Assembly (NCBI GenBank): GCA_016934695.1
Contig: JAFGSH010000170.1
Location: 1-17,494 of the forward strand
Source of the DNA: Deltaproteobacteria bacterium
Lineage (GTDB): Bacteria; Desulfobacterota; Syntrophia; Syntrophales; UBA2210
DNA: 17,494 nt
Direction: 5' to 3'
This document shows positions 1-7,727 of this stretch, piece by piece (position 1 is the stretch's first letter; each line of letters opens with the position of its first letter). Under the pieces are notes generated by a model. That model was not told the origin of the DNA. It worked only from the letters and a program-made list of their open reading frames with translations, and searched no databases. The position numbers were made by a program, and so were the translations under genes.

Positions 1-879
1 CTGGTGAGGAACATACGGCCGGCGGTCGCGGGCTGGAAGAGGCCGATCCACATCGGGCGGCACGCGTACGGAGATGTGTACGAAAACAGGGAGATCAGGG
101 TGCCGGGACCCGGGACCGCCGAGCTGGTCTTCACCCCCCGTGACGGCGGAAAGCCGGTGCGGAAGGTCATTCATGAGTTTGCAGCGCCGGGGATCATCCA
201 GGGGATCCACAACCTGGACGCCTCCATCCGGAGCTTCGCCGCGGCCTGCTTCACCTACGCCCTGGACCAGAAGATCGACCTCTGGTTCGGGACGAAGGAC
301 ACCGTCTCCAAGACCTACGATGCGCGCTTCCGCGAGATCTTCGACGAGGAATACGAATCGAACTGGAGAGGGGCCTTCGAGGAGGCGGGGATCGAGTACT
401 TCTTCACCCTGATCGACGATGCCGTCGCGCGGGTCGTCAAGTCCGAGGGAGGGATGCTCTGGGCCTGCAAGAACTACGACGGGGATGTCATGTCGGACAT
501 GCTCGCCTCGGCGTACGGGAGTCTGGCGATGATGACCTCCGTCCTCGTTTCTCCGAAGGGGTACTTCGAGTACGAGGCCTCGCACGGCACCGTCCAGAAA
601 CACTACTACAAGCACCTCGCGGGGGAGGAGACCTCCACGAATTCCACGGCGCTGATCTTCGCCTGGACGGGCGGCCTGAAGAAACGGGGGGAGCTGGACA
701 GGACCCCCGAGGTCGCCGCCTTCGCCCGGAAGGTCGAAGACGCAGTCATCGAGACGATTGAGGGGGGGATGATGACCGGCGATCTCATGAGGATCGCGGA
801 CCCGGACCCGAAGAACCGCCAGGTCTCCACGGAGGGATTCATCGACCAGATACGGGGAACCCTGGAGGGGATGATGTAA
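1..879 (+). CDS. icd: NADP-dependent isocitrate dehydrogenase, C-terminal part (5' end outside window)
   Basis: Converts isocitrate and 2-oxoglutarate plus CO2 with NADP(H), in the cytoplasm. The reading frame is open from base 1 and gives 292 residues; the family has about 400, so roughly the first quarter is missing and the GTG at base 4 is not the start. It matches the eukaryote-like IDH type (human IDH1/2), not the E. coli Icd type. The substrate-binding IGRHAYGD motif, the GTKDT lysine, LIDD, KNYDGDV.SD metal ligands, YGSLAMMTSVL and SHGTV..HY are all present. The NADP-contact Arg before the His of HGTV.RH is Lys here. It ends 10 bases before aclB, so the genes are probably co-transcribed. 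Next to ATP-citrate lyase, the enzyme may run as a reductive carboxylase; that direction is inferred, not seen. Confidence 0.95.
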   Translation: MVRNIRPAVAGWKRPIHIGRHAYGDVYENREIRVPGPGTAELVFTPRDGGKPVRKVIHEFAAPGIIQGIHNLDASIRSFAAACFTYALDQKIDLWFGTKDTVSKTYDARFREIFDEEYESNWRGAFEEAGIEYFFTLIDDAVARVVKSEGGMLWACKNYDGDVMSDMLASAYGSLAMMTSVLVSPKGYFEYEASHGTVQKHYYKHLAGEETSTNSTALIFAWTGGLKKRGELDRTPEVAAFARKVEDAVIETIEGGMMTGDLMRIADPDPKNRQVSTEGFIDQIRGTLEGMM

Positions 880-889
880 AGGGGGGGCG

Positions 890-2167
890 ATGGCACAGAG
901 GGCGATCAGAGAGGCGGACGGCAAGAGGATGATGGCCCGTCTCCTCGGGGAGTATGCCGGGGGGAGATACACACTCCGGCACAGAGCCCTGTCGATCGGA
1001 CCCGGAACCGATCGTGCGAAGCTCCCCCGCAGGCATCCGTGGCTCCTGAAGGAGCGGCTGACGGTCAAGGTCGACCAGCTGATCAAGAGGAGGGGCAGGC
1101 AGGGACTGATCCTCCTCGATGCCGACTGGCGGGAGGTCCGGCGGTGGATCGCAGAGCGGATGAATGCGCGGGTGACGGTGGGAGGCGTCTCGGGGGTGCT
1201 CGACCACTTCATCATTGAGCCCTTTGTGCCTCACGATCCGGCCGATGAACAGTACGTGGCCATTGTCTCCCGGCGCGGGGGTGACGACATCCTCTTCCAT
1301 CACGAAGGGGGAAGCGATATCGGTGATATCGACGGCGTGGCCGCCCGGCTGCCGGTCCCCATCGGTAGCATACCGACGGCGGGACGGATCGAAAAGAAAC
1401 TCCTCGGCAGGATTCCGAAGAAGCGCAGGGACCTGATCGCCGGTTTTATCGAGGGACTCTTCAAGTTCTACGTTGACCTGAATTATACGTACCTCGAAAT
1501 CAACCCCTGTGTCGTATCCGGAAAGAAGATCATTCCCCTGGATCTGGCCGCAAGGCTCGACGACACGGCCGCCTTCGTCAGCGGAGCCACGTGGGGGAAG
1601 ATACGGTTTCCGACTCCCTTCGGCCGGATGCTCACGGAGGAGGAGGCATACATAGAAGAGCTGGACTCCAAGACGGGGGCCTCGCTCAAGCTGACCGTTC
1701 TCAACCCCGCAGGACGCATCTGGACCATGACCGCCGGAGGGGGCGCCTCCGTGATCTACGCCGACACCATCACCGACCTGGGGCTCATGGAGGAGATGGC
1801 CAACTACGGCGAGTACTCCGGAAATCCCAACGAAGAATTCACCTATCTCTACGCCAGGACGATCCTTGACCTGATGACGCGTACAAGAAACCCCCGGGGA
1901 AAGTTGCTCTTGATCGGGGGAGAGATCGCCAATTTTACCGACGTCGCCGTCACGTCCCGGGGGATCATCCGGGCCTTGAGGGAATACTGCGGGAAACTCA
2001 AAGAGGGGAAGGTAACCATCTTTGTCAGACGCGGCGGTCCCAACTACCGGGAGGGGCTGGCCAGCATGAAGACGGCGGGGGAGGAGTTGGGTCTCCCCAT
2101 CCATGTATACGACCCGGAGACGCCTATGACCGGGATCATATCGATGGCCCTGGAGGGGGAGCGATAA
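890..2167 (+). CDS. aclB: ATP-citrate lyase, ATP-grasp/citrate-binding (beta) subunit
   Basis: Small subunit of ATP-citrate lyase, which uses ATP and CoA to cleave citrate to acetyl-CoA and oxaloacetate. The 425 residues align end to end with the N-terminal half of animal ACLY and with plant ACLA. Landmarks are HPWLL near residue 50, VKVDQLIKRRGRQGL (about 60-74), EPFVPH, LFHHEGG..IGD, the ATP-grasp metal site FTYLEINP-like segment (YTYLEINP), then the citrate-binding half with GASLKLT.LNP.GRIWTM, AGGGASV, ANYGEYSG, GG.IANFT and VRRGGPNY. ATG at 890 follows an unusual run of seven G that can serve as ribosome binding site. The stop overlaps the aclA start (TAATG), pointing to translational coupling. 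Bacterial naming follows Chlorobium, where aclB is the small subunit; plant naming is reversed. Confidence 0.95.
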   Translation: MAQRAIREADGKRMMARLLGEYAGGRYTLRHRALSIGPGTDRAKLPRRHPWLLKERLTVKVDQLIKRRGRQGLILLDADWREVRRWIAERMNARVTVGGVSGVLDHFIIEPFVPHDPADEQYVAIVSRRGGDDILFHHEGGSDIGDIDGVAARLPVPIGSIPTAGRIEKKLLGRIPKKRRDLIAGFIEGLFKFYVDLNYTYLEINPCVVSGKKIIPLDLAARLDDTAAFVSGATWGKIRFPTPFGRMLTEEEAYIEELDSKTGASLKLTVLNPAGRIWTMTAGGGASVIYADTITDLGLMEEMANYGEYSGNPNEEFTYLYARTILDLMTRTRNPRGKLLLIGGEIANFTDVAVTSRGIIRALREYCGKLKEGKVTIFVRRGGPNYREGLASMKTAGEELGLPIHVYDPETPMTGIISMALEGER

Positions 2168-4011
2168 TGGCACGGCAGAAAAGAGAGAGGGAGTACGAGC
2201 TCTTTACCCGCGAGACCCAGGCGTTCATCTACAACATGCAGGTCGACGCCATACAGCGGATGCTGGACTTCGACCGTGTCGTGGGGAGGGAGATCCCGTC
2301 GGTTGCGGCCATCGTCAACACGACGGGGAGCGAATCCCTCCAGAAGTTCTTTTTCGGCCCCGGGGAGATCCTGGTCCCCGTCTACACCTCTCTGGCGGCG
2401 GCCGCGCGAAGACATGCAAAGGCGGATGTCCTGATCAGTTTCGCATCCTTCCGGTCCGCCTCCCGATCCGCGGAAGAGGCATTCGAGCTGAAGCAGATCA
2501 GGACGATCGTCCTGATCGCCGAGGGGATCCCTGAACGCCAGACGAAGAAACTGATCGCACGGGCCGACAAGCTGGGGAAGGTGATCATCGGCCCGGCCAC
2601 GGTGGGGGGGATCCGCGCCGGCGCCTTCAAGATCGGGAATACCGGGGGGACTCTGGAGAACATCATAGAGGCAAAGCTTCACCGGCCGGGATCCGTGGGA
2701 TTCGTCTCCAAGTCCGGGGGGCTTTCCAACGAGGCGTACAACATCATAGCCCGCAATACCGACGGCCTCTACGAGGGGATCGCCATCGGCGGCGACCGGT
2801 TCCCCGGCAGCACCCTTCTCGATCACCTCCTGCGCTACGAGAAGAACCCCGCCGTCAAGATGCTCGTCTGCCTCGGAGAGGTGGGGGGGACGGATGAGTA
2901 CGAGATCGTCGATGCCCTCAAGAAAAAAAAGATAAAAAAACCTCTGGTGGTATGGGTGACGGGGACGTGCGCGAAGGCCTTCAAGACGGATATCCAGTTC
3001 GGACACGCCGGGGCCAGGGCGGGGATCGATGTCGAGGGGGCGGACGCAAAGAACGCGGCCCTGAGAGCCGCCGGGGCCGTCGTCCCCGGCTCCTTTGATG
3101 ATTACGCCGAGAAGATCCGCCGGACCTATGAAAGGCTGGTCACGGAGGGTAAGATACGGCCGGCGCCGGAGGCGGCGGTGCCGACCGTCCCCGCTGAGTT
3201 CGATACGGCACTGAAGGCCGGGATGATCCGCAGGCCGGCGAGCTTTATCTCGACCATCTCCGACGAACGGGGAAAAGAACTGCTGTACGGGGACATGCCC
3301 ATCTCGCGGGCATTCAGGAAGGATATCGGTATCGGCGGTGTCATCAGTCTCCTGTGGTTCAAGAAATTGCTTCCCCGATACGCGACGAAGTTTATCGAGA
3401 TGGTCCTGATGACTGTAGCCGACCACGGGCCTGCGGGCTCGGGAGCCCACAATACCATCGTGACCACAAGGGCGGGGAAGGACCTGATCTCTTCCTTGGT
3501 GTCGGGATTGCTCTGTATCGGGCCGCGCTTCGGAGGTGCGCTGGACGGTGCCGCCCTTCAGTTCTCGGACGCCCTCGACCGGGGGCTCACCCCCCGGGAG
3601 TTCGTCGATTCGATGAAACAACAGGGGGTCAATATCCAGGGAATCGGGGATCGCGTAAAATCGATCCACAACCCCGACATGCGGGTGGCCATCATCAAAG
3701 ACTACGCCCGGAAGAATCTCAAGGACACGACGCTCCTGGATTACGCCTTGAAGGTGGAGAAGATCACCACATCCAAGAGAGACAGCCTGATCCTGAATGT
3801 GGACGGCTGCATCGCCGCCTGTTTTGTGGATCTTCTCAGGTCCGAATTTTCACGGAAGGAGGCGGACGACTATATCCGGATGGGATCGCTCAACGGCCTC
3901 TTCGTTCTGGGGAGGAGCATCGGCTTCATCGGCCACCACCTGGACCAGATGCGCCTCAAACAGGGCCTGTACCGCCATCCCTGGGAGGATATCGCCTATC
4001 TGAAGGAATAG
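2167..4011 (+). CDS. aclA: ATP-citrate lyase, catalytic (alpha) subunit with CoA-ligase and citryl-CoA lyase modules
   Basis: Large subunit, 614 residues, equivalent to the C-terminal half of animal ACLY. The CoA-binding/CoA-ligase part (about 1-330) has IIGPATVGG, FKIGNTGG, PGSVGFVSKSGGLSNE, AIGGDR.PGS and the phospho-acceptor His280 in FGHAGA. The citrate-synthase-like part (about 345-614) has GIGGV..LLWFKK, HGPAGSGAHNT (His428), RFGGALDGAA, LDYALKVEKITTSK, LNVDG (Asp546) and the terminal LKQGLYRHPW. One key residue is odd: the motif normally GIGHRVKS reads GIGDRVKS, with Asp495 for His. This is a two-base codon change (gat against cac/cat), so a single miscall does not explain it. The 1-base overlap with aclB predicts 1:1 synthesis. 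It belongs to the acetyl-CoA-forming end of a reductive TCA cycle; direction in vivo is inferred. Confidence 0.95.
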   Translation: MARQKREREYELFTRETQAFIYNMQVDAIQRMLDFDRVVGREIPSVAAIVNTTGSESLQKFFFGPGEILVPVYTSLAAAARRHAKADVLISFASFRSASRSAEEAFELKQIRTIVLIAEGIPERQTKKLIARADKLGKVIIGPATVGGIRAGAFKIGNTGGTLENIIEAKLHRPGSVGFVSKSGGLSNEAYNIIARNTDGLYEGIAIGGDRFPGSTLLDHLLRYEKNPAVKMLVCLGEVGGTDEYEIVDALKKKKIKKPLVVWVTGTCAKAFKTDIQFGHAGARAGIDVEGADAKNAALRAAGAVVPGSFDDYAEKIRRTYERLVTEGKIRPAPEAAVPTVPAEFDTALKAGMIRRPASFISTISDERGKELLYGDMPISRAFRKDIGIGGVISLLWFKKLLPRYATKFIEMVLMTVADHGPAGSGAHNTIVTTRAGKDLISSLVSGLLCIGPRFGGALDGAALQFSDALDRGLTPREFVDSMKQQGVNIQGIGDRVKSIHNPDMRVAIIKDYARKNLKDTTLLDYALKVEKITTSKRDSLILNVDGCIAACFVDLLRSEFSRKEADDYIRMGSLNGLFVLGRSIGFIGHHLDQMRLKQGLYRHPWEDIAYLKE

Positions 4012-4021
4012 GTCGTGAGGA

Positions 4022-4063
4022 GGGGCGTAGAATCGACGCCCCGGCCTCCGCTGCTCAGCGGAG
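4022..4063. terminator. Paired hairpins between convergent aclA and proC
   Basis: Two consecutive perfect stem-loops lie in the 74-base gap. The first is GGGGCGT (4022-4028) pairing with ACGCCCC (4036-4042) over a 7-base loop. The second is CTCCGCTG (4046-4053) with CAGCGGAG (4056-4063) and a very tight loop. Their place between convergent genes fits a bidirectional terminator. Neither strand has a clear T-run straight after the stems, so it may be Rho-assisted or only an mRNA-end stabiliser. Confidence 0.5.
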
Positions 4064-4085
4064 AACGAGAGAGGCGCCGAACGAT

Positions 4086-4895
4086 CTATTTTCTTCCCAG
4101 CTCTTTCGATCTGCGTGTCGCGGCCGCGACCGCCGCCGCGAGGGTCTCCCTGATCTTCCCGTCGCTCAGCGCCTTGATCCCCTCGATGGTAGTCCCCCCG
4201 GGGGAGGTGACCATCGCGGTGAGCTGGGCGGGCGTCCGGTCCCCCCGGAGACACAGCTTGGCGGCCCCCAGCATGGTCTGTGCCGCCAGCTTCAGGGCGG
4301 TTTCGGCCTCCAGCCCCTGGCTGATCCCGGCATCGGCGAGCGCCTCGATGACGATGAAGCCGTAAGCGGGACCGCTCCCGCTCAGGCCGGTGACCGCATC
4401 GATCAGCCCCTCTTCGACGACGACGGTCATCCCCACCGAATCGAATATCCGGCGTGCCGCGGCGATATCGTCTTCGGTGGCGTTCCTGCCGCCGGCGAGG
4501 GCCGCCGCCCCCTCTCCGATGAGGGCGGGGGTGTTCGGCATCACCCTGACGACGCGGGTCTTTTCCCCCAAGATGCCTTCCATGAAATCGAGGGCGACTC
4601 CCGCCGCGATGGAGATGACGAGCCGGTCCGTGGCGATGGCGGCGATCTCATGGAGCACCTCCTCCATATTCTGGGGCTTGACCGCCAGGATGACGATATG
4701 GGAACCGTGCAGTGCCCCCCCGATCTCTTCCGAAACTTCGACATGCAGGGTATCCCTGAGGTGATCGAGCCGCTCTTGACGGATATCATGGACGGTTATG
4801 TCCTCCGGTCGCGCCAGGCCGCCGGTGATGATCCCCCCGGCGAGCGCCTCGCCCATATTTCCCGCCCCGATGATACAGATCTTCTCTTCAGGCAT
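4086..4895 (-). CDS. proC: Pyrroline-5-carboxylate reductase
   Basis: Catalyses the last step of proline synthesis, reducing 1-pyrroline-5-carboxylate with NAD(P)H in the cytoplasm. The 269 residues are the normal family length. The N-terminal Rossmann fold has IIGAGNMGEAL (residues 8-18), followed by VILAVKPQ, SIAAGV, RVMPNTPA, then the C-terminal dimerisation domain with LSGSGPAY and the signature VTSPGGTT. The ATG at 4895 begins just before the Rossmann strand as usual; the nearest purine-rich ribosome site (GGGAGG) is about 12 bases upstream, rather distant. The gene is divergent from yggT and convergent with aclA. The proC/yggT/DUF167 neighbourhood is common in bacteria. Confidence 0.96.
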   Translation of the reverse strand: MPEEKICIIGAGNMGEALAGGIITGGLARPEDITVHDIRQERLDHLRDTLHVEVSEEIGGALHGSHIVILAVKPQNMEEVLHEIAAIATDRLVISIAAGVALDFMEGILGEKTRVVRVMPNTPALIGEGAAALAGGRNATEDDIAAARRIFDSVGMTVVVEEGLIDAVTGLSGSGPAYGFIVIEALADAGISQGLEAETALKLAAQTMLGAAKLCLRGDRTPAQLTAMVTSPGGTTIEGIKALSDGKIRETLAAAVAAATRRSKELGRK

Positions 4896-4962
4896 CGTGG
4901 TATGGCAACCTCCCTCTCTGTGTGAAATGGCGGGAAGCCCCGCCCCTCACGGAAAACATGTC

Positions 4963-4991
4963 TTGACTTTTGAGACCGCACTTACTATTCA
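4963..4991 (+). promoter_or_regulatory. Candidate sigma-70-type promoter for the yggT operon
   Basis: TTGACT at 4963-4968 is a good -35 box. With a 17-base spacer the -10 is TATTCA (4986-4991), which matches poorly; TACTAT at 4983-4988 matches better but the spacing is only 14. The surrounding 4981-5004 stretch is clearly AT-rich against the GC-rich background, as expected of a promoter region. It sits in the 124-base divergent gap before yggT. Confidence 0.4.
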
Positions 4992-5019
4992 TAACTTATT
5001 TTAATGTAAAGGGGAAGAG

Positions 5020-5319
5020 ATGTTTATCGTCGGAAATTTCATAGAGGCGCTCACCCGGATCATCGATATCGGGTTGACGGTATATATGTGGCTTATCATC
5101 ATCCGGGCCATTATCTCCTGGGTGAACCCCGACCCGTACAATCCCATCGTCCGGTTTTTGTATAACGTGACGGAACCGGTGCTGTACCAGGTCAGGAGGC
5201 TGATCCCCATGAGGGGGATCGGCATAGATTTTTCCCCGATTATCGTCATTCTGGTCATCGTGTTCCTGCAGAGTTTTGTGGTGCGGACCATGCTGCAGAT
5301 CGCGGTTCATTTCAGGTAG
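5020..5319 (+). CDS. yggT: YggT family integral membrane protein
   Basis: A 99-residue inner-membrane protein of the YggT family, which has been linked to membrane or cell-envelope homeostasis but has no settled biochemical role. Two hydrophobic segments are visible, about residues 13-34 and 70-92. They flank the family motif IRAIISWVNPDPYNPIVRFL (residues 28-47) and the second motif TEPVL...R..IP. A GGGGAAGAG ribosome site lies just ahead of ATG 5020. It is first in a plus-strand run with the DUF167 gene 32 bases downstream, the usual partner. In many Desulfobacterota and Firmicutes a divIVA gene sits between or near these two; none is present here. Confidence 0.92.
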   Translation: MFIVGNFIEALTRIIDIGLTVYMWLIIIRAIISWVNPDPYNPIVRFLYNVTEPVLYQVRRLIPMRGIGIDFSPIIVILVIVFLQSFVVRTMLQIAVHFR

Positions 5320-5351
5320 CGGGGGTTCCCTGCACAGCGTGGGGGTGGTTC

Positions 5352-5633
5352 ATGATCCCGGTCGATGAGACAGCTGACGGCGTCGTATTCAATATCAGGG
5401 TGATTCCGCGATCTTCCCGGTGCGAGCTTGCCGGTATCCAGGGAACCGCCCTGAAGCTCAGGATAACAGCACCCCCCGTCGAAGGGGCGGCCAACGAGGA
5501 GTGCATACGCTTCCTTTCGAAGATGCTGGGCGTGAAACGGTCCCAGATACGGATCGTAGCCGGGCTTCGATCGAAGAACAAGAGGGTCTCCGTATCGGGG
5601 ATACACAGGAAAGACATCGAAACCGCGACGTGA
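5352..5633 (+). CDS. DUF167 / YggU family protein
   Basis: A 93-residue cytoplasmic protein of the DUF167 (YggU) family, of unknown biochemical function. The features that identify it are the IRVIPRSSR strand, the central LKLRITAPPVEGAANEEC segment (about residues 36-53), the LSKMLGV helix and IVAG.RSKNKRV, all classical for this fold. Length is typical. ATG 5352 is preceded by GGGGGTGG, which can act as a ribosome site. It follows yggT and precedes the histidine kinase by 33 bases, so the kinase may be read through from the yggT promoter. Confidence 0.92.
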   Translation: MIPVDETADGVVFNIRVIPRSSRCELAGIQGTALKLRITAPPVEGAANEECIRFLSKMLGVKRSQIRIVAGLRSKNKRVSVSGIHRKDIETAT

Positions 5634-5666
5634 AAGAGACCTCGCAGAGGGGTCGGGACGTGTGAC

Positions 5667-7727
5667 GTGTTGCGAGATATCTTCAGAGAAAACCTGCAGA
5701 AGCGACTGGTACTGGGATTCCTGGTGGCCACGTGCCTCACCGGTGTGGTGGCAACGCTCGTCGGCATCCATATCATCAGCGGAAGCACCATGGATGAGGC
5801 GCAGAGAAAGGTCCAGCAGGACATCAACACGGCGAAGCTCGTCTATGAACACAATATAGAGCGACTGGCCTTTCAGGTCCGCTGTGTCGCCCTGCGGTCT
5901 CCCCTGAGCGATGCGATTTCTTCCGGCGCTGTGTCCGCCCTGGCGGATCTGGAGAGATTGATACGCACGGGAACGGAGACACAGAACGGGCAGGGGGCCG
6001 AATGCATATGCATCGACATGCTCTCGCTGGTGGATGCCGGGGGCACCGTCCTGTTCCGCGCTTCCAACCCGGCGGTGAAGGGGGATAATCTCCTGTGGGA
6101 CCCGGTCGTACGGAGGTGCCTCGAAGAGGGAGTCCCCCTGTCGTCGACGGAATTGATCTCCGTGGAACGGATACGGCAGGAGAATCCCCTCCTTTCCGAG
6201 CGTCTTGAAGTTCCGATCATCAAGACCCCTCAGTCGATAGAGATCCATGAAGAGCAATTATCCGAGGGAATGGTCCTCAGGGCGGCCTATCCCGTCTTTG
6301 ATGGCCGGGGTGATCTCAAGGGCGCGCTTGTCGGGGGGGTGCTCCTGAACAAGGACTACACCATGGTGGACAAGATAAAGGAGACGCTATACCACGATGA
6401 ACAATATGAGAGTCTCGATATGGGATTCGCCACGATATTCCAGGGAGGGGTGCGCATATCCACCAACGTGATGACGGAGGATTCCGAGCGGGCGATCGGG
6501 ACGGTCGTCTCCCAAGAGGTGTATGAGAGGGTTGTCGAAGAGGGCAGGGACTGGATCGGGAGGGCCTTTGTCGTCAACGACTGGTATCTCAGCTCCTACG
6601 CGCCGATATACAACATCGATCACGCCATCGTCGGGATGCTCTACGTGGGGATACTGGAGGCGAAATACCGGGACATGAGACTGAACGCCCTGTGGATATT
6701 TCTCGGCGTCACGACCCTCGGGATGGTCGTCGCATTCATCATCTCCTTCCGCATGGGGCACTCCATCATCGAGAGGATACGGATCCTGAAGCAGGCCACG
6801 GAGACCATCGCGACCGGGGACCTCGATTACCGGCTTCCCTGCAGCAGGTCCTCCGACTTCGGTATGCTGGACGAGGCCTTCAATGACATGGTCACGTCGC
6901 TCAGGGATCGTGACGAGCGGCTGAAAAAGGCCCTCCAGCAGATCACGTTGACGGAACGTCTGGTCTCCCTCGGACAGATAGCGGCCGGCGTCGCCCACGA
7001 GATGAACAACCCCCTCGGCGGCATCCTCCTCTACAGCAATCTCATCCTGGAGGAACTTCCCGCGGACAGCCCGGCGCGGGAGAATATGACCAAGATCATC
7101 TATCAGACGAACCGGTGCAAGGAGATCGTCCAGAGCCTCCTGGACTTTGCCCGGACTCCATCGGGGGAGATGGTTCCCCTTGATATCAACGAGGTGCTCC
7201 TCGCATCTCTCGGTCTGGTGAAGGATCAGTCGATGTTTCACGGGATCGAGATAGAAACGGCGTTTACCGAAGGTCTCCCCCAGGTGAAGGGAGACCGGTC
7301 GCGTCTGGAACAGGTCTTTCTGAATCTCCTTATCAATGCCTCCGATTCCATGCCCGAAGGGGGAAAATTGACGGTGGCAACAAAGCTGATCAGCAGGTTC
7401 CCGTCCGGCAGGCAAGAAGAAACGGAGATGGAGAGGATCTGTCTCCTGGCCAGTCCCCACACCGTCAAGATCACTATCTCGGATACGGGGAAAGGGATCG
7501 ACAGGGCCTACCTGTCGCATATCTTCGAACCCTTCTTTACCACGAAAGACCCGGGGAAGGGGACCGGCCTGGGGCTGTCCATCGCCTACGGGATCGTCCG
7601 CAAGCACGACGGATTCATCGATGTTGAAAGCGAGCCGGGCAAGGGCACAACCTTTTTTATTTTTCTGCCCGCGAAGGGGAACGGTACCCCTCCATGGAAT
7701 GACATGAGGGAGGATACGGTTGGATAA
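5667..7727 (+). CDS. Membrane sensor histidine kinase with periplasmic Cache-like domain and HAMP
   Basis: 686 residues. A first membrane helix (about 13-38) and a second (about 340-362) enclose a periplasmic sensor region of about 300 residues that looks like a double or single Cache domain; the YPVFDGRGDLKGALVGGV strand pattern is typical. A HAMP linker (about 362-415) leads to the dimerisation helix with phospho-acceptor His444 in AHEMNNPL. The ATPase domain has the N box around 553-560 (NLLINASD), G1 DTGKGI at 606-611, FEPFFTT and G2 GTGLGL at 632-637. The architecture is that of NtrB/ZraS/DctB-like kinases. The start is GTG 5667 (TTG 5670 is possible), with GAGGGGTCGGGA upstream. Its end overlaps the regulator gene by 8 bases, so they form a cognate pair. 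The ligand cannot be read from the sequence. Confidence 0.93.
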   Translation: MLRDIFRENLQKRLVLGFLVATCLTGVVATLVGIHIISGSTMDEAQRKVQQDINTAKLVYEHNIERLAFQVRCVALRSPLSDAISSGAVSALADLERLIRTGTETQNGQGAECICIDMLSLVDAGGTVLFRASNPAVKGDNLLWDPVVRRCLEEGVPLSSTELISVERIRQENPLLSERLEVPIIKTPQSIEIHEEQLSEGMVLRAAYPVFDGRGDLKGALVGGVLLNKDYTMVDKIKETLYHDEQYESLDMGFATIFQGGVRISTNVMTEDSERAIGTVVSQEVYERVVEEGRDWIGRAFVVNDWYLSSYAPIYNIDHAIVGMLYVGILEAKYRDMRLNALWIFLGVTTLGMVVAFIISFRMGHSIIERIRILKQATETIATGDLDYRLPCSRSSDFGMLDEAFNDMVTSLRDRDERLKKALQQITLTERLVSLGQIAAGVAHEMNNPLGGILLYSNLILEELPADSPARENMTKIIYQTNRCKEIVQSLLDFARTPSGEMVPLDINEVLLASLGLVKDQSMFHGIEIETAFTEGLPQVKGDRSRLEQVFLNLLINASDSMPEGGKLTVATKLISRFPSGRQEETEMERICLLASPHTVKITISDTGKGIDRAYLSHIFEPFFTTKDPGKGTGLGLSIAYGIVRKHDGFIDVESEPGKGTTFFIFLPAKGNGTPPWNDMREDTVG

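Noticed and set aside
2044..3669. 541-codon minus-strand open frame opposite aclA, and similar long frames opposite other genes (839-2173, 6387-7766, 7657-9201)
   Set aside because: They lie antisense to well-recognised genes, have Pro/Gly/Arg/Asp-rich low-complexity translations and no recognisable domain; high GC at third positions of the true genes removes stop codons from the opposite strand.
3354..4925. 523-codon plus-strand frame overlapping aclA and proC
   Set aside because: It crosses the convergent gene boundary and has no domain; aclA and proC explain both halves.
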